Assembly (NCBI GenBank): GCA_964343275.1
Contig: CAYFIY010000003.1
Span: forward strand, 1 to 55,925
Reading direction: 5' to 3'
DNA from: Hadarchaeum sp964343275
GTDB lineage: Archaea > Hadarchaeota > Hadarchaeia > Hadarchaeales > Hadarchaeaceae
Length of the DNA: 55,925 nucleotides
Under the pieces are notes generated by a model. The model worked only from the letters and a program-made list of their open reading frames with translations. It did not search any database and was not told where the DNA came from. Both the position numbers and the translations under genes were made by a program. Each line of letters starts with the position of its first letter. Within the stretch, counting starts at the first letter, position 1. Positions 41,085-50,576 of this stretch are shown piece after piece.

Positions 41085-42463
41085 TTATTAACCTCCATTG
41101 ATTGCGTAGTTAAAGCTACCAGCCTGTCTATGTCTTCCTTCTTGTGCAACTCAGTTGTGCACAAAAGTGAGGCCTCGCCAAATTCTGGAAATTCTCCCCG
41201 TATAAGATTCCCACCTTGGATACCATTTTTCAGCAATTTGGCGTTCAATTCATCTATCTTACCACTGGTGCATCGGAGCGTGAACTCGTTGAAGTGTGGC
41301 GACTCGAAAAGTGGAGCCTCTATCCCTTTGATTTCGTTCAGGGTTTTCATGGCGTAGCTTGCATTGGCGGAGCAAACTTCTCCTAACTCTCGTAATCCCG
41401 CCTGTCCTAAGCTGGTCAAGTAAATGGCCGCTGCGACCGCGCAAAGAGCTTCGTTGGTGCAGATATTGGAACTGGCCCTTTCTCGTCGTATGTGTTGTTC
41501 TCTGGTCTGAAGGACCATGGTAAATCCGCGCGACTTCCCGTCGACCGTTGTGGTCATTCCTATTAGACGTCCCGGCATCTGCCTGATCAATCTCTGTTCA
41601 TCCCGACAGGCGAAAATCCCCAGCGTTGGACCACCAAAACTTACTGGATTGCCAAGCGGCTGTCCCTCACCGATTGCGATATCAGCGTCGTAATCTCCGG
41701 GTGGCTTGATTAATCCGAGCGAAATCGGGTTTACTCCGACAACGAAAAGAGCACCCTTGTTGTGGGTGACGTCGGCTATCTCATCGACTTGGGTCTCCAA
41801 AAAGCCGAGATAGCTAGGATTCTCAATGTAAACTCCACCAGTGTTCGAGTCAACTTCATTTTTTAGTTGCTTAAGATCAAGCTGCCCGGTTCTCTGGTCG
41901 TATCCCACTTCCTTAATCTCCAGACCCACCCCGGCGACGTAGTTCCTGAACACCGATAGGCGGTCTTGCGAGATGATTTTTGGGATAACGAACTTACGCT
42001 TACCCGTTACGCGAGCGCACATGAGGGCTGCCTCACCCAGCGAAGTGGCCCAGTCGTACATCGAAGCGTTGGCGGCGTCCAACCCGATCAGCTCCGCTAT
42101 AAGGCTCTGGTACTCGAAAAGGGCCTGTAACATGCCCTGACTAGTTTCGGCCTGGTAGGGAGTGTATGAGGTCAAAAATTCTGATCTCTGGACAAGGTAG
42201 CGAACATGAGGTGGGATATGATGCGGCCAAACTCCACCTCCGACAAATGAAAGCATCTTGGTGAAAGGAATGTTCTTGGAGAGTATGGATTTGACTTGAT
42301 TCATAACCCAGATTTCTGACGCCGCTGGCGGCAACTTTAATTTTCGCTTTAATTTGACTTCAGGCGAGATGTCTACGAACAGCTCATCTAATCTAGATAT
42401 ACCGATCTCTTGTAACATCTTTTCCCGAATCTCAGGAGTATTCGGGATATAGGGGTTTCCCAT
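41081..42463 (-). CDS. gcvPA: Glycine dehydrogenase (decarboxylating) subunit 1
   Basis: A 460-residue partner of GcvPB; this half lacks the PLP lysine. It starts MGNPYIPNTPEIREKML and has the family stretch YTPYQAETSQGMLQALFEYQ (~115-134) and GEGQPLGNPVSFGGPTLG (~268-285). The split P-protein is usual in archaea and many thermophiles. It lies 10 bp after gcvH. Confidence 0.96.
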   Translation of the reverse strand: MGNPYIPNTPEIREKMLQEIGISRLDELFVDISPEVKLKRKLKLPPAASEIWVMNQVKSILSKNIPFTKMLSFVGGGVWPHHIPPHVRYLVQRSEFLTSYTPYQAETSQGMLQALFEYQSLIAELIGLDAANASMYDWATSLGEAALMCARVTGKRKFVIPKIISQDRLSVFRNYVAGVGLEIKEVGYDQRTGQLDLKQLKNEVDSNTGGVYIENPSYLGFLETQVDEIADVTHNKGALFVVGVNPISLGLIKPPGDYDADIAIGEGQPLGNPVSFGGPTLGIFACRDEQRLIRQMPGRLIGMTTTVDGKSRGFTMVLQTREQHIRRERASSNICTNEALCAVAAAIYLTSLGQAGLRELGEVCSANASYAMKTLNEIKGIEAPLFESPHFNEFTLRCTSGKIDELNAKLLKNGIQGGNLIRGEFPEFGEASLLCTTELHKKEDIDRLVALTTQSMEVNK

Positions 42464-42472
42464 CCGTACCAG

Positions 42473-42898
42473 CTACTCGAGCGTTTTCAGGTATTCAGAA
42501 TATGATTTGGCGTCCATAAGAGTCTTGAGCTTCGTCTCAAGGTTATCAGAGCTTATAATGCAAATCCAGCCATCATCGTAAGGGCTGGTGTTGACGAGCT
42601 CAGATTTGTCCTGTAGGGACGTGTTCACCTCTTTCACAGTTCCGCTGAGCGGGCTGTATATCACCGAAACTGCCTTCACCGATTCGACTGCTCCAAGCTC
42701 CATATCCTTATCCCTTTGTTCCGATACTTGTTTCACTTGTTTTCCCGATGTGGGAAGTTCTACATAAACGATATCACCAAGCTTGCCCTGCGCGTAATCG
42801 GTGATGCCCACTCGAGCTAGGTTTCCCTCTTTTTTTACCCACTCATGGTCACGGCTGTAATAAATGCCATCGCGAATTTTGTGTTCAGGTGCTTTCAT
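42473..42898 (-). CDS. gcvH: Glycine cleavage system H protein
   Basis: A 141-residue lipoyl carrier. The lipoylated lysine is in AVESVKAVS near 74, with YSPLSGTVKEVN following. The region before it is about six residues longer than in bacterial GcvH (SEQRDKDMELG). ATG 42898 has GAGGTGG six bases upstream; GTG 42907 is less likely. It heads the operon, and the two radical SAM genes that could build its lipoyl group lie just upstream on the same strand. Confidence 0.95.
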   Translation of the reverse strand: MKAPEHKIRDGIYYSRDHEWVKKEGNLARVGITDYAQGKLGDIVYVELPTSGKQVKQVSEQRDKDMELGAVESVKAVSVIYSPLSGTVKEVNTSLQDKSELVNTSPYDDGWICIISSDNLETKLKTLMDAKSYSEYLKTLE

Positions 42899-42927
42899 CT
42901 CTTCCACCTCACGGATAAATTTATGGA

Positions 42928-42942
42928 CTTTAATTTAAATCT
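42928..42942 (-). promoter_or_regulatory. TATA box of the gcv operon
   Basis: On the minus strand GATTTAAATTAAAG lies about 32-45 nt before the gcvH ATG at 42898. This is the right distance for a short leader carrying the GAGGTGG site. Confidence 0.45.
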
Positions 42943-42991
42943 TGATGTTTTTGGAAGACATTTTTATGTTATTTTTGTAATATTTAGCTGA

Positions 42992-43975
42992 TTAAGTTGC
43001 TAGGTTCAACTCATCTTTTACAGCCTTGATATTCTCGAGCTTGGGCTTGCGCGGGTAATTATAGATGGGACCACGCGGCGATTCATTGTAAAAAGGACGA
43101 TTACATCCCGAGCACCCGGATGTGCGAAAGGGTTCTCCAGACTTAACGGCCTTTGTGAAGATGCCGCTTTCCACCCCAAAGTCAACGATTTTTCCTGCCT
43201 TGAATTCCATACGACCCACCTCGCCCAAGTTGTTGGCTATGAGGAATCTGGCGAGCTGAATCTTCCGATAACTGGAAACATTTGGCTTGGGGCGTTTTGA
43301 CAGTGCGGTCCCGCGAATTGGGGTAAAGGCAAACAGGGCCAGGGTTATGCCGCGATCGTGCAAGAGTTGTACTGTACGAATGACATCTTCTTCTGTTTCA
43401 CCCAACCCGACAATGAGGTGTGTCGAAACTCTGTCACCGAATATTTCCCTGGCTTCATCAAGTGATTTAAGATGTCCTTCCCAGAAATATCTGCCTCCTT
43501 TAACTTGCTCAAAGATCTCGGGGGTAGCAGCATCTAGCGCTACGCTGACTCGATTAACACCTATGTCTGCCAGTTTCTGAATGTTGCCTTTTTTAAGCGG
43601 CTGACATGATACCGATATCGGTAATTTACAGGCTTTCTTCACTCCGTCTACTATTTGGCAAAGAACATCTAAAACTCCCGGGAAATTGATTGATTGTACG
43701 CATACCCGTGTGAATTTTTTTGAATTCATGTGCAAAGCTTCAAAAACTTTGTTTAAATCGTACTTTGGCCATGTAACTCTGGAAAGCATCTTGATATCTG
43801 TCGTGCTCTCGCGTGCTTGAGGACAGAACTTGCAATTTGCACTACACCTCCCATCGTAATGCGTTAAAAAGTGAGCGGTCGTAGGCGCAGCGGCGAGTTG
43901 CCCCTGCCACAGACCTAGGATTACCCCGGTACCAAATGCTACCTTAATTTCGTTTGCTAGCAGATTTCTTTCCAT
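42992..43975 (-). CDS. Radical SAM protein, LipS-type lipoyl synthase candidate (biotin-synthase-like)
   Basis: A ~327-residue radical SAM enzyme. The cluster motif is CSANCKFC near 47-54, and a second cysteine set sits near the C-terminus (SGCSGCNRPF). The fold resembles biotin synthase, the usual mis-annotation of the LipS1/LipS2 pair shown to make lipoyl groups in Thermococcus. It lies ~90 bp before gcvH, and the other radical SAM gene is just upstream. ATG 43975 has AGGTGGATGA upstream. I do not decide which of LipS1 or LipS2 it is. A biotin-related role is the alternative, but no biotin genes are near. Confidence 0.78.
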   Translation of the reverse strand: MERNLLANEIKVAFGTGVILGLWQGQLAAAPTTAHFLTHYDGRCSANCKFCPQARESTTDIKMLSRVTWPKYDLNKVFEALHMNSKKFTRVCVQSINFPGVLDVLCQIVDGVKKACKLPISVSCQPLKKGNIQKLADIGVNRVSVALDAATPEIFEQVKGGRYFWEGHLKSLDEAREIFGDRVSTHLIVGLGETEEDVIRTVQLLHDRGITLALFAFTPIRGTALSKRPKPNVSSYRKIQLARFLIANNLGEVGRMEFKAGKIVDFGVESGIFTKAVKSGEPFRTSGCSGCNRPFYNESPRGPIYNYPRKPKLENIKAVKDELNLAT

Positions 43976-44067
43976 GGTCATCCACCTCATAATTTCAATC
44001 AATCGCTAACTTTATGTTATTGCTTAGCCATGAGCACTTCCCCATCTGATCGACTTTCCTAGTAACT

Positions 44068-44985
44068 TTACCATCCTTTTATTACCTCGCTTGGCACTGC
44101 ACAGCATGAGAATAAATTTTTAACTCTAAGTCCCATCTCACGGGCGGTCTTGATGGTTAGTTTGCTGGGTAGCTCTATTCGATCGAATCCTGCTCGCAGA
44201 GCTGCAAGCTCTATTTTTTGCCTTTCGGAACCACGGGGCCTCATACAACCGAGAGCCAACTCGACCTCGGGAAATTTCATCCTGGCCTCAATAGCCACTT
44301 TTTCAAAGTCCTTTATAGAAGGCGGATTCAAGTTTTCGAATTTCGTACCAGAGGTCGGGTTGAGAACAAGCAGGACAATGATTGGAGGTGCTAATTTCGA
44401 AGCCATATCTAGAGCTTTGAGCTCACCACGAATTTCTCCAGCGTGCAAACCTACACAGATGTGTGGTATCACGTAAGGCAGGAAACGATTTAGCACCATC
44501 ATCGCGCGCTGGTAGTCTTTAACCTTTTTGTTTATTCCCAGAACCAGCTCGATTGTCTCATCATCACCGATTAAGTCGAAGTCGGCTAGATCAATACCTG
44601 CTTTGCCCATCTTAAGTCCAAGCCACTTCGGAACTAAACCGGTATGAGCGCTTATGAAAAGTCCGGTTTGTCGTTTCACTTCCCCGATCGATTCGAGAAA
44701 GGGCTCGAATGGAACATATCCTTCCTTATTGTCCCCGCCGCTCAGGAGCACTCCACGGGTTCCGTCGGATGCTAAACTCGCAAACGTTTCGTTCAATTTA
44801 TCAGGTGTACCGCACGAGATCATTCCTCGCAGATAGTGGTGAGAGCAGTGTTTGCAGTTCAGTACACAGGAATCACCGGTAATCGAAATTGTCGGAAAGC
44901 TTGGATGGGGATAACAGCTGTGGAGCGTTCGGTCGCGTTTAATCTTCGTTTTAAAAGCTTCTCTCGATGAACCTTCCAATCCCAT
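44068..44985 (-). CDS. Radical SAM protein, second LipS-type lipoyl synthase candidate
   Basis: A 305-residue radical SAM protein. The cluster motif is CVLNCKHC near 39-46; further cysteines are CMRPRGSE near 245 and FSCCAVP close to the end. The partner gene follows 92 bp downstream on the same strand, then gcvH-gcvPA-gcvPB. The pair plus GcvH is the pattern expected for two-protein lipoyl synthesis, where each enzyme inserts one sulfur. The specific step is not inferred here. Confidence 0.78.
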   Translation of the reverse strand: MGLEGSSREAFKTKIKRDRTLHSCYPHPSFPTISITGDSCVLNCKHCSHHYLRGMISCGTPDKLNETFASLASDGTRGVLLSGGDNKEGYVPFEPFLESIGEVKRQTGLFISAHTGLVPKWLGLKMGKAGIDLADFDLIGDDETIELVLGINKKVKDYQRAMMVLNRFLPYVIPHICVGLHAGEIRGELKALDMASKLAPPIIVLLVLNPTSGTKFENLNPPSIKDFEKVAIEARMKFPEVELALGCMRPRGSERQKIELAALRAGFDRIELPSKLTIKTAREMGLRVKNLFSCCAVPSEVIKGW

Positions 44986-45150
44986 AAAGCCACAGATAAA
45001 GGTTTACCGATTAACTATAAAATAAATAAAGCATTTAAAATTAGTTTCGATTGGTTTAGAACGGAATCTGCCAGCTTAAAAGAGTTAACAGACTCTTACT
45101 GTCTTTTTTTGGGTCAAGATGATGGAAACCTCGACCGTCTTTTTATGGTT

Positions 45151-45555
45151 TTAATTTCTGAAAAATAGCTTGATCTCGCGCTCAGCATTTTCAGGAGAAT
45201 CTGCTGCATGAATAACGTTGTTAGTTATGCTCGAAGCAAAATCGCCGCGTATCGTTCCCTTTGCGGCCTTTACCGGATCAGTGGAACCGATAAGTTCTCT
45301 CACCCGTGTTATGCTTTGTTCTCCTTCTACCTTCATCACCATGACTTCTCCCGAAAGCACATGATCTACCAAGGCGGTGAAGAAGGGTTTTCCCTCATGG
45401 ACGGAATATAGTCTCTCTGCGAGCTCCCGGTTAAATTTCAGACGTCTCGTCGAGATTATCTTCAAGCCCGCCAGACCGATTCGGGCGACTATTTCCTCGA
45501 CCAACTCTTTTCTGACGCCGTCTGGTTTTATCATCACGAAAGTTTGTTGGTTCAA
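45151..45555 (-). CDS. ndk: Nucleoside diphosphate kinase
   Basis: A 134-residue enzyme equalising nucleoside triphosphate pools. TFVMIKPDGV opens the protein, and the phosphorylated histidine is in NNVIHAADSPE near 112. The TTG at 45555 overlaps the L24e stop as TTGA and has AGGTGG seven bases upstream; a longer frame to 45591 lacks family match. It ends the L7Ae-S28e-L24e-ndk unit. infB, the usual next gene, is absent here. Confidence 0.95.
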   Translation of the reverse strand: MNQQTFVMIKPDGVRKELVEEIVARIGLAGLKIISTRRLKFNRELAERLYSVHEGKPFFTALVDHVLSGEVMVMKVEGEQSITRVRELIGSTDPVKAAKGTIRGDFASSITNNVIHAADSPENAEREIKLFFRN

Positions 45556-45743
45556 GTCTTTCCCACCTTTTTTCTCGCGCGTTCGGTCCACTTGACTTTA
45601 TGCGGCTTTCGACCAAGTCCAGAGTTGCGCCTGCATTTGCTTGAATCAAAAAACAGTACTGTCCCATCATGTCTGACGGACATCATTCCAGTTCCAGGTT
45701 CGATTCGGACGCCGCAGAAGGAGCATTTTCGAGCTATTGGCAT
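45552..45743 (-). CDS. rpl24e: Large ribosomal subunit protein L24e
   Basis: A 63-residue zinc-ribbon ribosomal protein. One cysteine pair (CSFCG at 7-11) and a later cysteine in DSSKCRRN are visible, with the archaeal SGLGRKPHKVKWT stretch. The ATG directly follows the S28e stop. The chain is normal in length. Confidence 0.95.
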   Translation of the reverse strand: MPIARKCSFCGVRIEPGTGMMSVRHDGTVLFFDSSKCRRNSGLGRKPHKVKWTERARKKVGKT

Positions 45744-45962
45744 TTAGGGCACCCTTATTTCCTTGGCCTCGCGGTCGGTCTCTCTGAGCATTAAGATGTC
45801 GGCTATCCGAACGGGTCCCTTCACGTTGCGGGTTATGATGCGACCTTTGTCGCGGCCCTCGAGTATCCTACATCGGACTTGCTTAATCTCACCTGTTACT
45901 CCAGTACGCGCTCTTATCTCAATTATCTCGGCGGAAAAACCGAGTTCTCCTCCTGCCGGCAT
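45744..45962 (-). CDS. rps28e: Small ribosomal subunit protein S28e
   Basis: A ~72-residue OB-fold protein of the small subunit. It has the family core AEIIEIRARTGVTGEIKQVR and ends LRETDREAKEIRVP. ATG 45962 follows a GTGAG element; GTG 45971 would overlap L7Ae by four bases and remains possible. The next gene, L24e, starts at the base after its stop. Confidence 0.95.
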   Translation of the reverse strand: MPAGGELGFSAEIIEIRARTGVTGEIKQVRCRILEGRDKGRIITRNVKGPVRIADILMLRETDREAKEIRVP

Positions 45963-45967
45963 TATGC

Positions 45968-46339
45968 TCACTTCTTAAGCTGTTTGACGCGCTCAATTAT
46001 CTCTTTTACTGTCTGCGTGGACTGTCCGGCTTCGGCTATCGCTATCGCCGCAGTGCCTACATCTAGGCCAGCGGCAGCGCCTAACTCGCGCTTGCTGGGT
46101 ACGTATACATAGGTTACTCCCTTTTCGTCTGAAAGCGGGGTCAGATGGGCTACGATCTCGGGGGGGTCGATGTCCTCAGCAATCACGACAAGCGTGGCTT
46201 TTTTGCGTTCGATGGCCTTTGTAACTTCATTCGTGCCCTTCCTGAGTTTACCCGTGTCCCTGGCGCCCTCTACAGACTCGTACACCTTGTCTGCCAAATC
46301 TTTTGGTACCTCAAATCGCACATAAATTGGCTTTGCCAC
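45968..46339 (-). CDS. rpl7ae: Ribosomal protein L7Ae (k-turn binding)
   Basis: A 123-residue k-turn-binding protein found in the ribosome, box C/D and H/ACA RNPs and archaeal RNase P. The RNA-binding loops RKGTNEVTKAIER near 33 and VIAEDIDPPEIVAHL near 52 are present. GTG 46339 lies after a strong AAGGAGGTG; GTG 46348 is unlikely as it overlaps that site. It heads the operon. Confidence 0.96.
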   Translation of the reverse strand: MAKPIYVRFEVPKDLADKVYESVEGARDTGKLRKGTNEVTKAIERKKATLVVIAEDIDPPEIVAHLTPLSDEKGVTYVYVPSKRELGAAAGLDVGTAAIAIAEAGQSTQTVKEIIERVKQLKK

Positions 46340-46484
46340 TCTACACACCTCCTTCAGGATTCAACCTCATCATTCACTGGTCTGTGGTAATTACTTATCA
46401 TCAGAGCATAGATAAAAATCTGTTGTATCGAATCGAAGATCTGGCAAGGTCATAAGGTCAATTGAAATTCGATTTAAAAATGGT

Positions 46485-48179
46485 TCATCGATGGCCGTAG
46501 ACCGAAATAAGCTTCGGTTGGACGGAGTCGATTCTCACAAATCCATACCTTTCCAGCTGAATTATGTCATCGACTTTAAGGCCTGCCACGGATGGTTCCG
46601 CTAGTCCGCGTTCAAGCATGTCCGGTTTTATTACCTCAAGCTCGACCGCGCCAATGGACGGAACCCATTGAATTTTTGGCACGTTAGCTAATTCCAAGCC
46701 TCGGAATTTCGCCTCTAGGGTGGCATCCTTTTTTGTCAACTCGACGTTCATTAGGTCTTTCAATCTGAAAGTGTCTCCAATTTTTAACGCTGAGACATCA
46801 TTTCTAGACAAGTGGAAAAACAGGGCATCGTTTTCTTTCGCCATGGGGACTACGCGTTTCCCGCTGTCGGGTTTGCTCGGATTTAAGCGCAGGTGAACTT
46901 GTCCAAGCTCGGGAGCATCACGGACCAGCAACTTTACTGGATTTGTCACGAAAAAATAGCGATTCGCTATCGAATCCAAAAATTTCCTGTTGTATGAGAA
47001 GAGTGTTTTCCAGCTCAGCGAGGCATCCACCGGTGTCAAGCCTATGTCTAGCATCGCCTGCTTCAGCGTTGCTGGCAGGAATCCACGCCGGCGCAGAGCG
47101 GCGATAGTAGCAAGCTTGACGTCGTCGTGACCGGTTATCTTCCCGTTTCTAATCACTTGCATGGTGTGGGTTTTGCTCAGAATGATATTGGGCAGGGCCA
47201 GGCGTCCATATTGAACCGCGGTGGGGTATATCCAACCAAGATAATCGTACATTATCCTCTGGCGCTGTTCGTTCACTTCGTGCTCCTTACCTCGGATTAT
47301 ATGGGTTATCCCCATCTCATGATCATCGATAGCGGAGGAGAAGTTGTAAAGTGGCCAAACGGTGTATTTCTTTCCAACCCTAGGATGTAGTTTGATGACT
47401 ATGCGTAGCGCTGGCCAGTCACGTACGGCTGGGTTGGGGTGTTTAAGATCCGTCTTCAGGCGTACTACCACTTCACCTTCCCTAAATCCCCCGGTTAGCA
47501 TATGCCTCCAACGGACGAGTTGCTCCTCGGCAAGAAGGTCTCGACACGGACAATGTTTCCCGACATCGCGAAGCTCTCGGAACCGCTCCACTGCACAATT
47601 GCATACATATGCTCTGCCCTCCTTGATGAGATGTTCCGCGCGTTCGTAGTAAATCTTGTTGCGATCCGACTGTGTGTGCTCCTCGTCCCAGGTCAAGCCC
47701 AGCCATCTGAGATCGTGCTTGATCAGCTGGTACATATCGAGCATGGCATTTTCTGGGTTGGTATCCTCGAAGCGGAGTATGAACTTGCCCTTGTAGCGGC
47801 GGGCATACTCGTGGCTCAGGAGTGCGGCTCTCATGTGTCCTATGTGTAAGGCACCATTGGGGTTTGGGGCAAACCTGGTAACAACAGTCGGATATTTACT
47901 GATGTTGGGCAGTTCTGGAAGACCTCGTCGCTTTTCGGCCTTGGGTTTCTCCATCAGGCCGACCATTTTTATTTGAGATCTCTGTTCTTTTTGGTCCATG
48001 TTGTTAACTTCTTCTACAACCTGGTCCACGATTATGGATAGTTCCGCTATCCTGGGCTTCCACTCAGGTAGCTCTGCCAGGATTTTTCCCAAGACTGCTC
48101 TCGAACTAGCTTTCCTTTCGTGTTCGGCAGCGTTGGTAAGAGCCCACCTGAGGATGATTCTTCGAACATCCTCCATCAT
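46485..48179 (-). CDS. gltX: Glutamyl-tRNA synthetase, archaeal type
   Basis: A 564-residue class I synthetase. The HIGH motif is FAPNPNGALHIGHMRAAL near 107, and the KMSKS counterpart reads ILSKTHTM. The C-terminal half is a beta-barrel anticodon domain as in archaeal GluRS. As in other archaea the enzyme is expected to charge both tRNA-Glu and tRNA-Gln, the latter then amidated. GGAGG lies just before ATG 48179; ATG 48176 is also possible. Confidence 0.95.
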   Translation of the reverse strand: MMEDVRRIILRWALTNAAEHERKASSRAVLGKILAELPEWKPRIAELSIIVDQVVEEVNNMDQKEQRSQIKMVGLMEKPKAEKRRGLPELPNISKYPTVVTRFAPNPNGALHIGHMRAALLSHEYARRYKGKFILRFEDTNPENAMLDMYQLIKHDLRWLGLTWDEEHTQSDRNKIYYERAEHLIKEGRAYVCNCAVERFRELRDVGKHCPCRDLLAEEQLVRWRHMLTGGFREGEVVVRLKTDLKHPNPAVRDWPALRIVIKLHPRVGKKYTVWPLYNFSSAIDDHEMGITHIIRGKEHEVNEQRQRIMYDYLGWIYPTAVQYGRLALPNIILSKTHTMQVIRNGKITGHDDVKLATIAALRRRGFLPATLKQAMLDIGLTPVDASLSWKTLFSYNRKFLDSIANRYFFVTNPVKLLVRDAPELGQVHLRLNPSKPDSGKRVVPMAKENDALFFHLSRNDVSALKIGDTFRLKDLMNVELTKKDATLEAKFRGLELANVPKIQWVPSIGAVELEVIKPDMLERGLAEPSVAGLKVDDIIQLERYGFVRIDSVQPKLISVYGHR

Positions 48180-48250
48180 TAGCCTCCAAAATTCTATCGT
48201 CGTTCACAACATAAAATTTGAATGGATTTGATATGTGATACTAGGATTGC

Positions 48251-49249
48251 TCAGATTTTTCGCTTTACCACGAAGTCTGCCAGTTCCAGCAAATCCCCTT
48301 TGGCAGTTGACTCGGGTAAAACGTCTATTTTTGATTTTGCCTCTTCAATAAGGTTGTAAGCGCGCTCTGCTACATAATCAATTGCCCCGACCTTTTTCAG
48401 GATGTCTATGGCTTCGGTTATCTCTGCATTTGTGGCATTTTTGCTTCCGATCGTACGTTGAATTTTTTCCTTATCTTTTTCAGAAGCTGTTGCGAAAGCT
48501 TTTACCATAATCAGGGTTCGTTTGCCCTCTCGGATATCACTACCTATTGGCTTCCCAAATTTCTCTTGGTTGCCACTGATGTCCAACAGGTCATCTTGCA
48601 TCTGAAAGGCCACGCCCAGTAGGCGACCATATCTGGCCAGAGACTCGGATATCCTCCGATCGGCATTACCCAATAGGCCACCTGACTTTGTAGCTGCCTC
48701 TGTCAGGGCACCAGTCTTGTAGCTTATCATTTGCATGTACTCGTCTTCAGTGATATCATCACGTTTTTCGAAGGTCATGTCCAACACCTGCCCCTGACAA
48801 AGCTCGAAGCTAGCCCTGCTCAGAGTATTTAACAACTCAACGGTTCGCTCGGTGTTCAGCCCGAGCCTGACAGCGTTTGCCCCGGCTGCTTCGTAGACCT
48901 TGGCGAAGAGAGCGTCGCCGGAGATGATGGCGATTGGCTCACCCCATAGGATGTGGACTGTTTTGACATTTCTCCTGAACTCGTCATGATCCATTATGTC
49001 GTCGTGAATGAGCGTAAAGTTGTGCAAAAACTCCAACGCTGCAGCGGTTTCGATCGCGTCCTGTTTTTTTCCACCCACTGCTTCACATGCGGTTAAGGTC
49101 AAACACGGACGCATTCGCTTCCCGCCTGCTCCCATAAGATGACGCATAGCCTTGGCTAGAATTTCAGGCTTTAAATCTCGTGGGATCCAGCGATCGATCT
49201 CCTGCTCGATCAAACAAGAGCATTCCCCCAGGTATTTCATAATATCCAC
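48251..49249 (-). CDS. idsA: Geranylgeranyl (short-chain) diphosphate synthase
   Basis: A ~332-residue trans-prenyltransferase extending IPP/DMAPP to the C15-C20 lipid precursor. The first aspartate motif is HDDIMDHD near 85, and the second is QDDLLDISG near 220. GTG 49249 has GGTGA five bases upstream and follows the RNase J stop by one base. GTG 49258 is an alternative. It is the last gene of the isoprenoid block. Confidence 0.94.
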   Translation of the reverse strand: MDIMKYLGECSCLIEQEIDRWIPRDLKPEILAKAMRHLMGAGGKRMRPCLTLTACEAVGGKKQDAIETAAALEFLHNFTLIHDDIMDHDEFRRNVKTVHILWGEPIAIISGDALFAKVYEAAGANAVRLGLNTERTVELLNTLSRASFELCQGQVLDMTFEKRDDITEDEYMQMISYKTGALTEAATKSGGLLGNADRRISESLARYGRLLGVAFQMQDDLLDISGNQEKFGKPIGSDIREGKRTLIMVKAFATASEKDKEKIQRTIGSKNATNAEITEAIDILKKVGAIDYVAERAYNLIEEAKSKIDVLPESTAKGDLLELADFVVKRKI

Positions 49250-49250
49250 G

Positions 49251-50576
49251 TCAGTCACCCAACCTCAGGGAAACTCCATTTCTCAGCTGGTGCAGGCAAT
49301 CTTCCGGATACCCCGTCTCCTTGCAGAGCTCTATCATCGATCTGAGTTTGTCGGGGGTGCTGTGGCAAGGGATTATGTGTTTGGGCTTAATCAGATTGAT
49401 GAATTCCAATGTGTCCACTCTACCGGCGTGACCCGAGACATGCACATCTCTGTCGATTTTGGCCCCCCTGGCTCTAAGTTTGGTTTCCAGCAACTTCCTA
49501 TTGGCTTCATTTATCGGATTGGGAATCACGCTGGCCGAGAAAATCACCCTGTCGTTATTTTTGATGTCCAGGGGAAGCCTATTGTCCGCTATCCTGGAAA
49601 GTACGGAGGCGGGTTCCCCTTGGTGCCCGGTGCAGATGAGTACAAAATCGTCCGGTTTTCTATTTATTTCTCCGAGCAGGCCACGCACGGAACTTGGCCG
49701 TCCATGGATACCAAGTTCTGGAGGGAATTCGACCATCCCCAAGTCCATCGCCGTGGTGCAGTAGTTGTGCAGCGAGCGACCGACCAGTACCGGCGTCCGG
49801 CCGATGTTGAACGAGTGGTCGACTATAGATTTTAATCTAACTATGTGTGAGGAAAAAGTTGTGGCTATCATGAGTCCGCCGTCGGAGTTGGCGTCCTGCA
49901 TGACTTCACCTAGCATTTTTCGAGCATAAGCCTCAGAGGGGGTGGGCCCCTCCTTGTCCAGTCTGATCGCCCCGATTAAGGCTGCGGAAAGGCCTTCGCC
50001 GGCTAAGCGCTTCAGCCTAGCGCGGTCGGTCTTTTCACCCAGTTGTGGCTGCTCGTCTAGCTTGAAATCGCTCGCGAACAACACCGATTCATTCCCGTTC
50101 TTGATCAAGACCAGCGCAGTATGGAGTATACTATGGGTTACGGGTATGAATTCGATTTCAAAATCATGAACCTTAACGGAATCTCCAGGGTTAACTGACC
50201 GCAGCTCATTTTTCGGCCTCAACCCCCTTTCCTCCCGTAGCGTCCTCTTGGTGAGTTCCAGTGTGAATGGCGTGCCGTAAATGGGGGCGTCGTAGGAATT
50301 TGCAAGCTTGCCCACCGCGCCTATGTGGTCTAGGTGGCCGTGGGTTAACACGATCGCTTTGACCTTGCGGCCTCGGAGAATGCGGTCGTCAGGTATTCCG
50401 TTTATGTTTATGAGCTCCTCCCGGCTCATCTTCCAGATTTCGGCATCTTCGAACGCCATGATGCTGTCAAGCCTTATCCCCATGTCTACAATGATATAAT
50501 TTCCGTCGACACCAAAGGCGGTCATGTTTTTCCCGACCTCTCCAAGTCCGCCTATAGGTAAAATCTCCACGGTCAC
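49251..50576 (-). CDS. rnj: Ribonuclease J (metallo-beta-lactamase/beta-CASP)
   Basis: A ~441-residue exonuclease for 5'-3' RNA decay. The zinc motif LTHGHLDHIGAV is near 76 and the beta-CASP region follows, with ICTGHQGEP and HVSGHAGR. GTG 50576 overlaps the fni stop as GTGA and gives the normal start (VEILPIGGLGEVG). The longer frame to 50687 covers fni. A place between fni and idsA is common in euryarchaea. Confidence 0.93.
   Translation of the reverse strand: MTVEILPIGGLGEVGKNMTAFGVDGNYIIVDMGIRLDSIMAFEDAEIWKMSREELININGIPDDRILRGRKVKAIVLTHGHLDHIGAVGKLANSYDAPIYGTPFTLELTKRTLREERGLRPKNELRSVNPGDSVKVHDFEIEFIPVTHSILHTALVLIKNGNESVLFASDFKLDEQPQLGEKTDRARLKRLAGEGLSAALIGAIRLDKEGPTPSEAYARKMLGEVMQDANSDGGLMIATTFSSHIVRLKSIVDHSFNIGRTPVLVGRSLHNYCTTAMDLGMVEFPPELGIHGRPSSVRGLLGEINRKPDDFVLICTGHQGEPASVLSRIADNRLPLDIKNNDRVIFSASVIPNPINEANRKLLETKLRARGAKIDRDVHVSGHAGRVDTLEFINLIKPKHIIPCHSTPDKLRSMIELCKETGYPEDCLHQLRNGVSLRLGD

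Noticed and set aside
45070..45110. Hairpin AAGAGT/ACTCTT followed by a T-run on the plus strand
   Set aside because: No plus-strand gene ends before it; it could help end ndk on the minus strand, but the T-run is on the wrong side.
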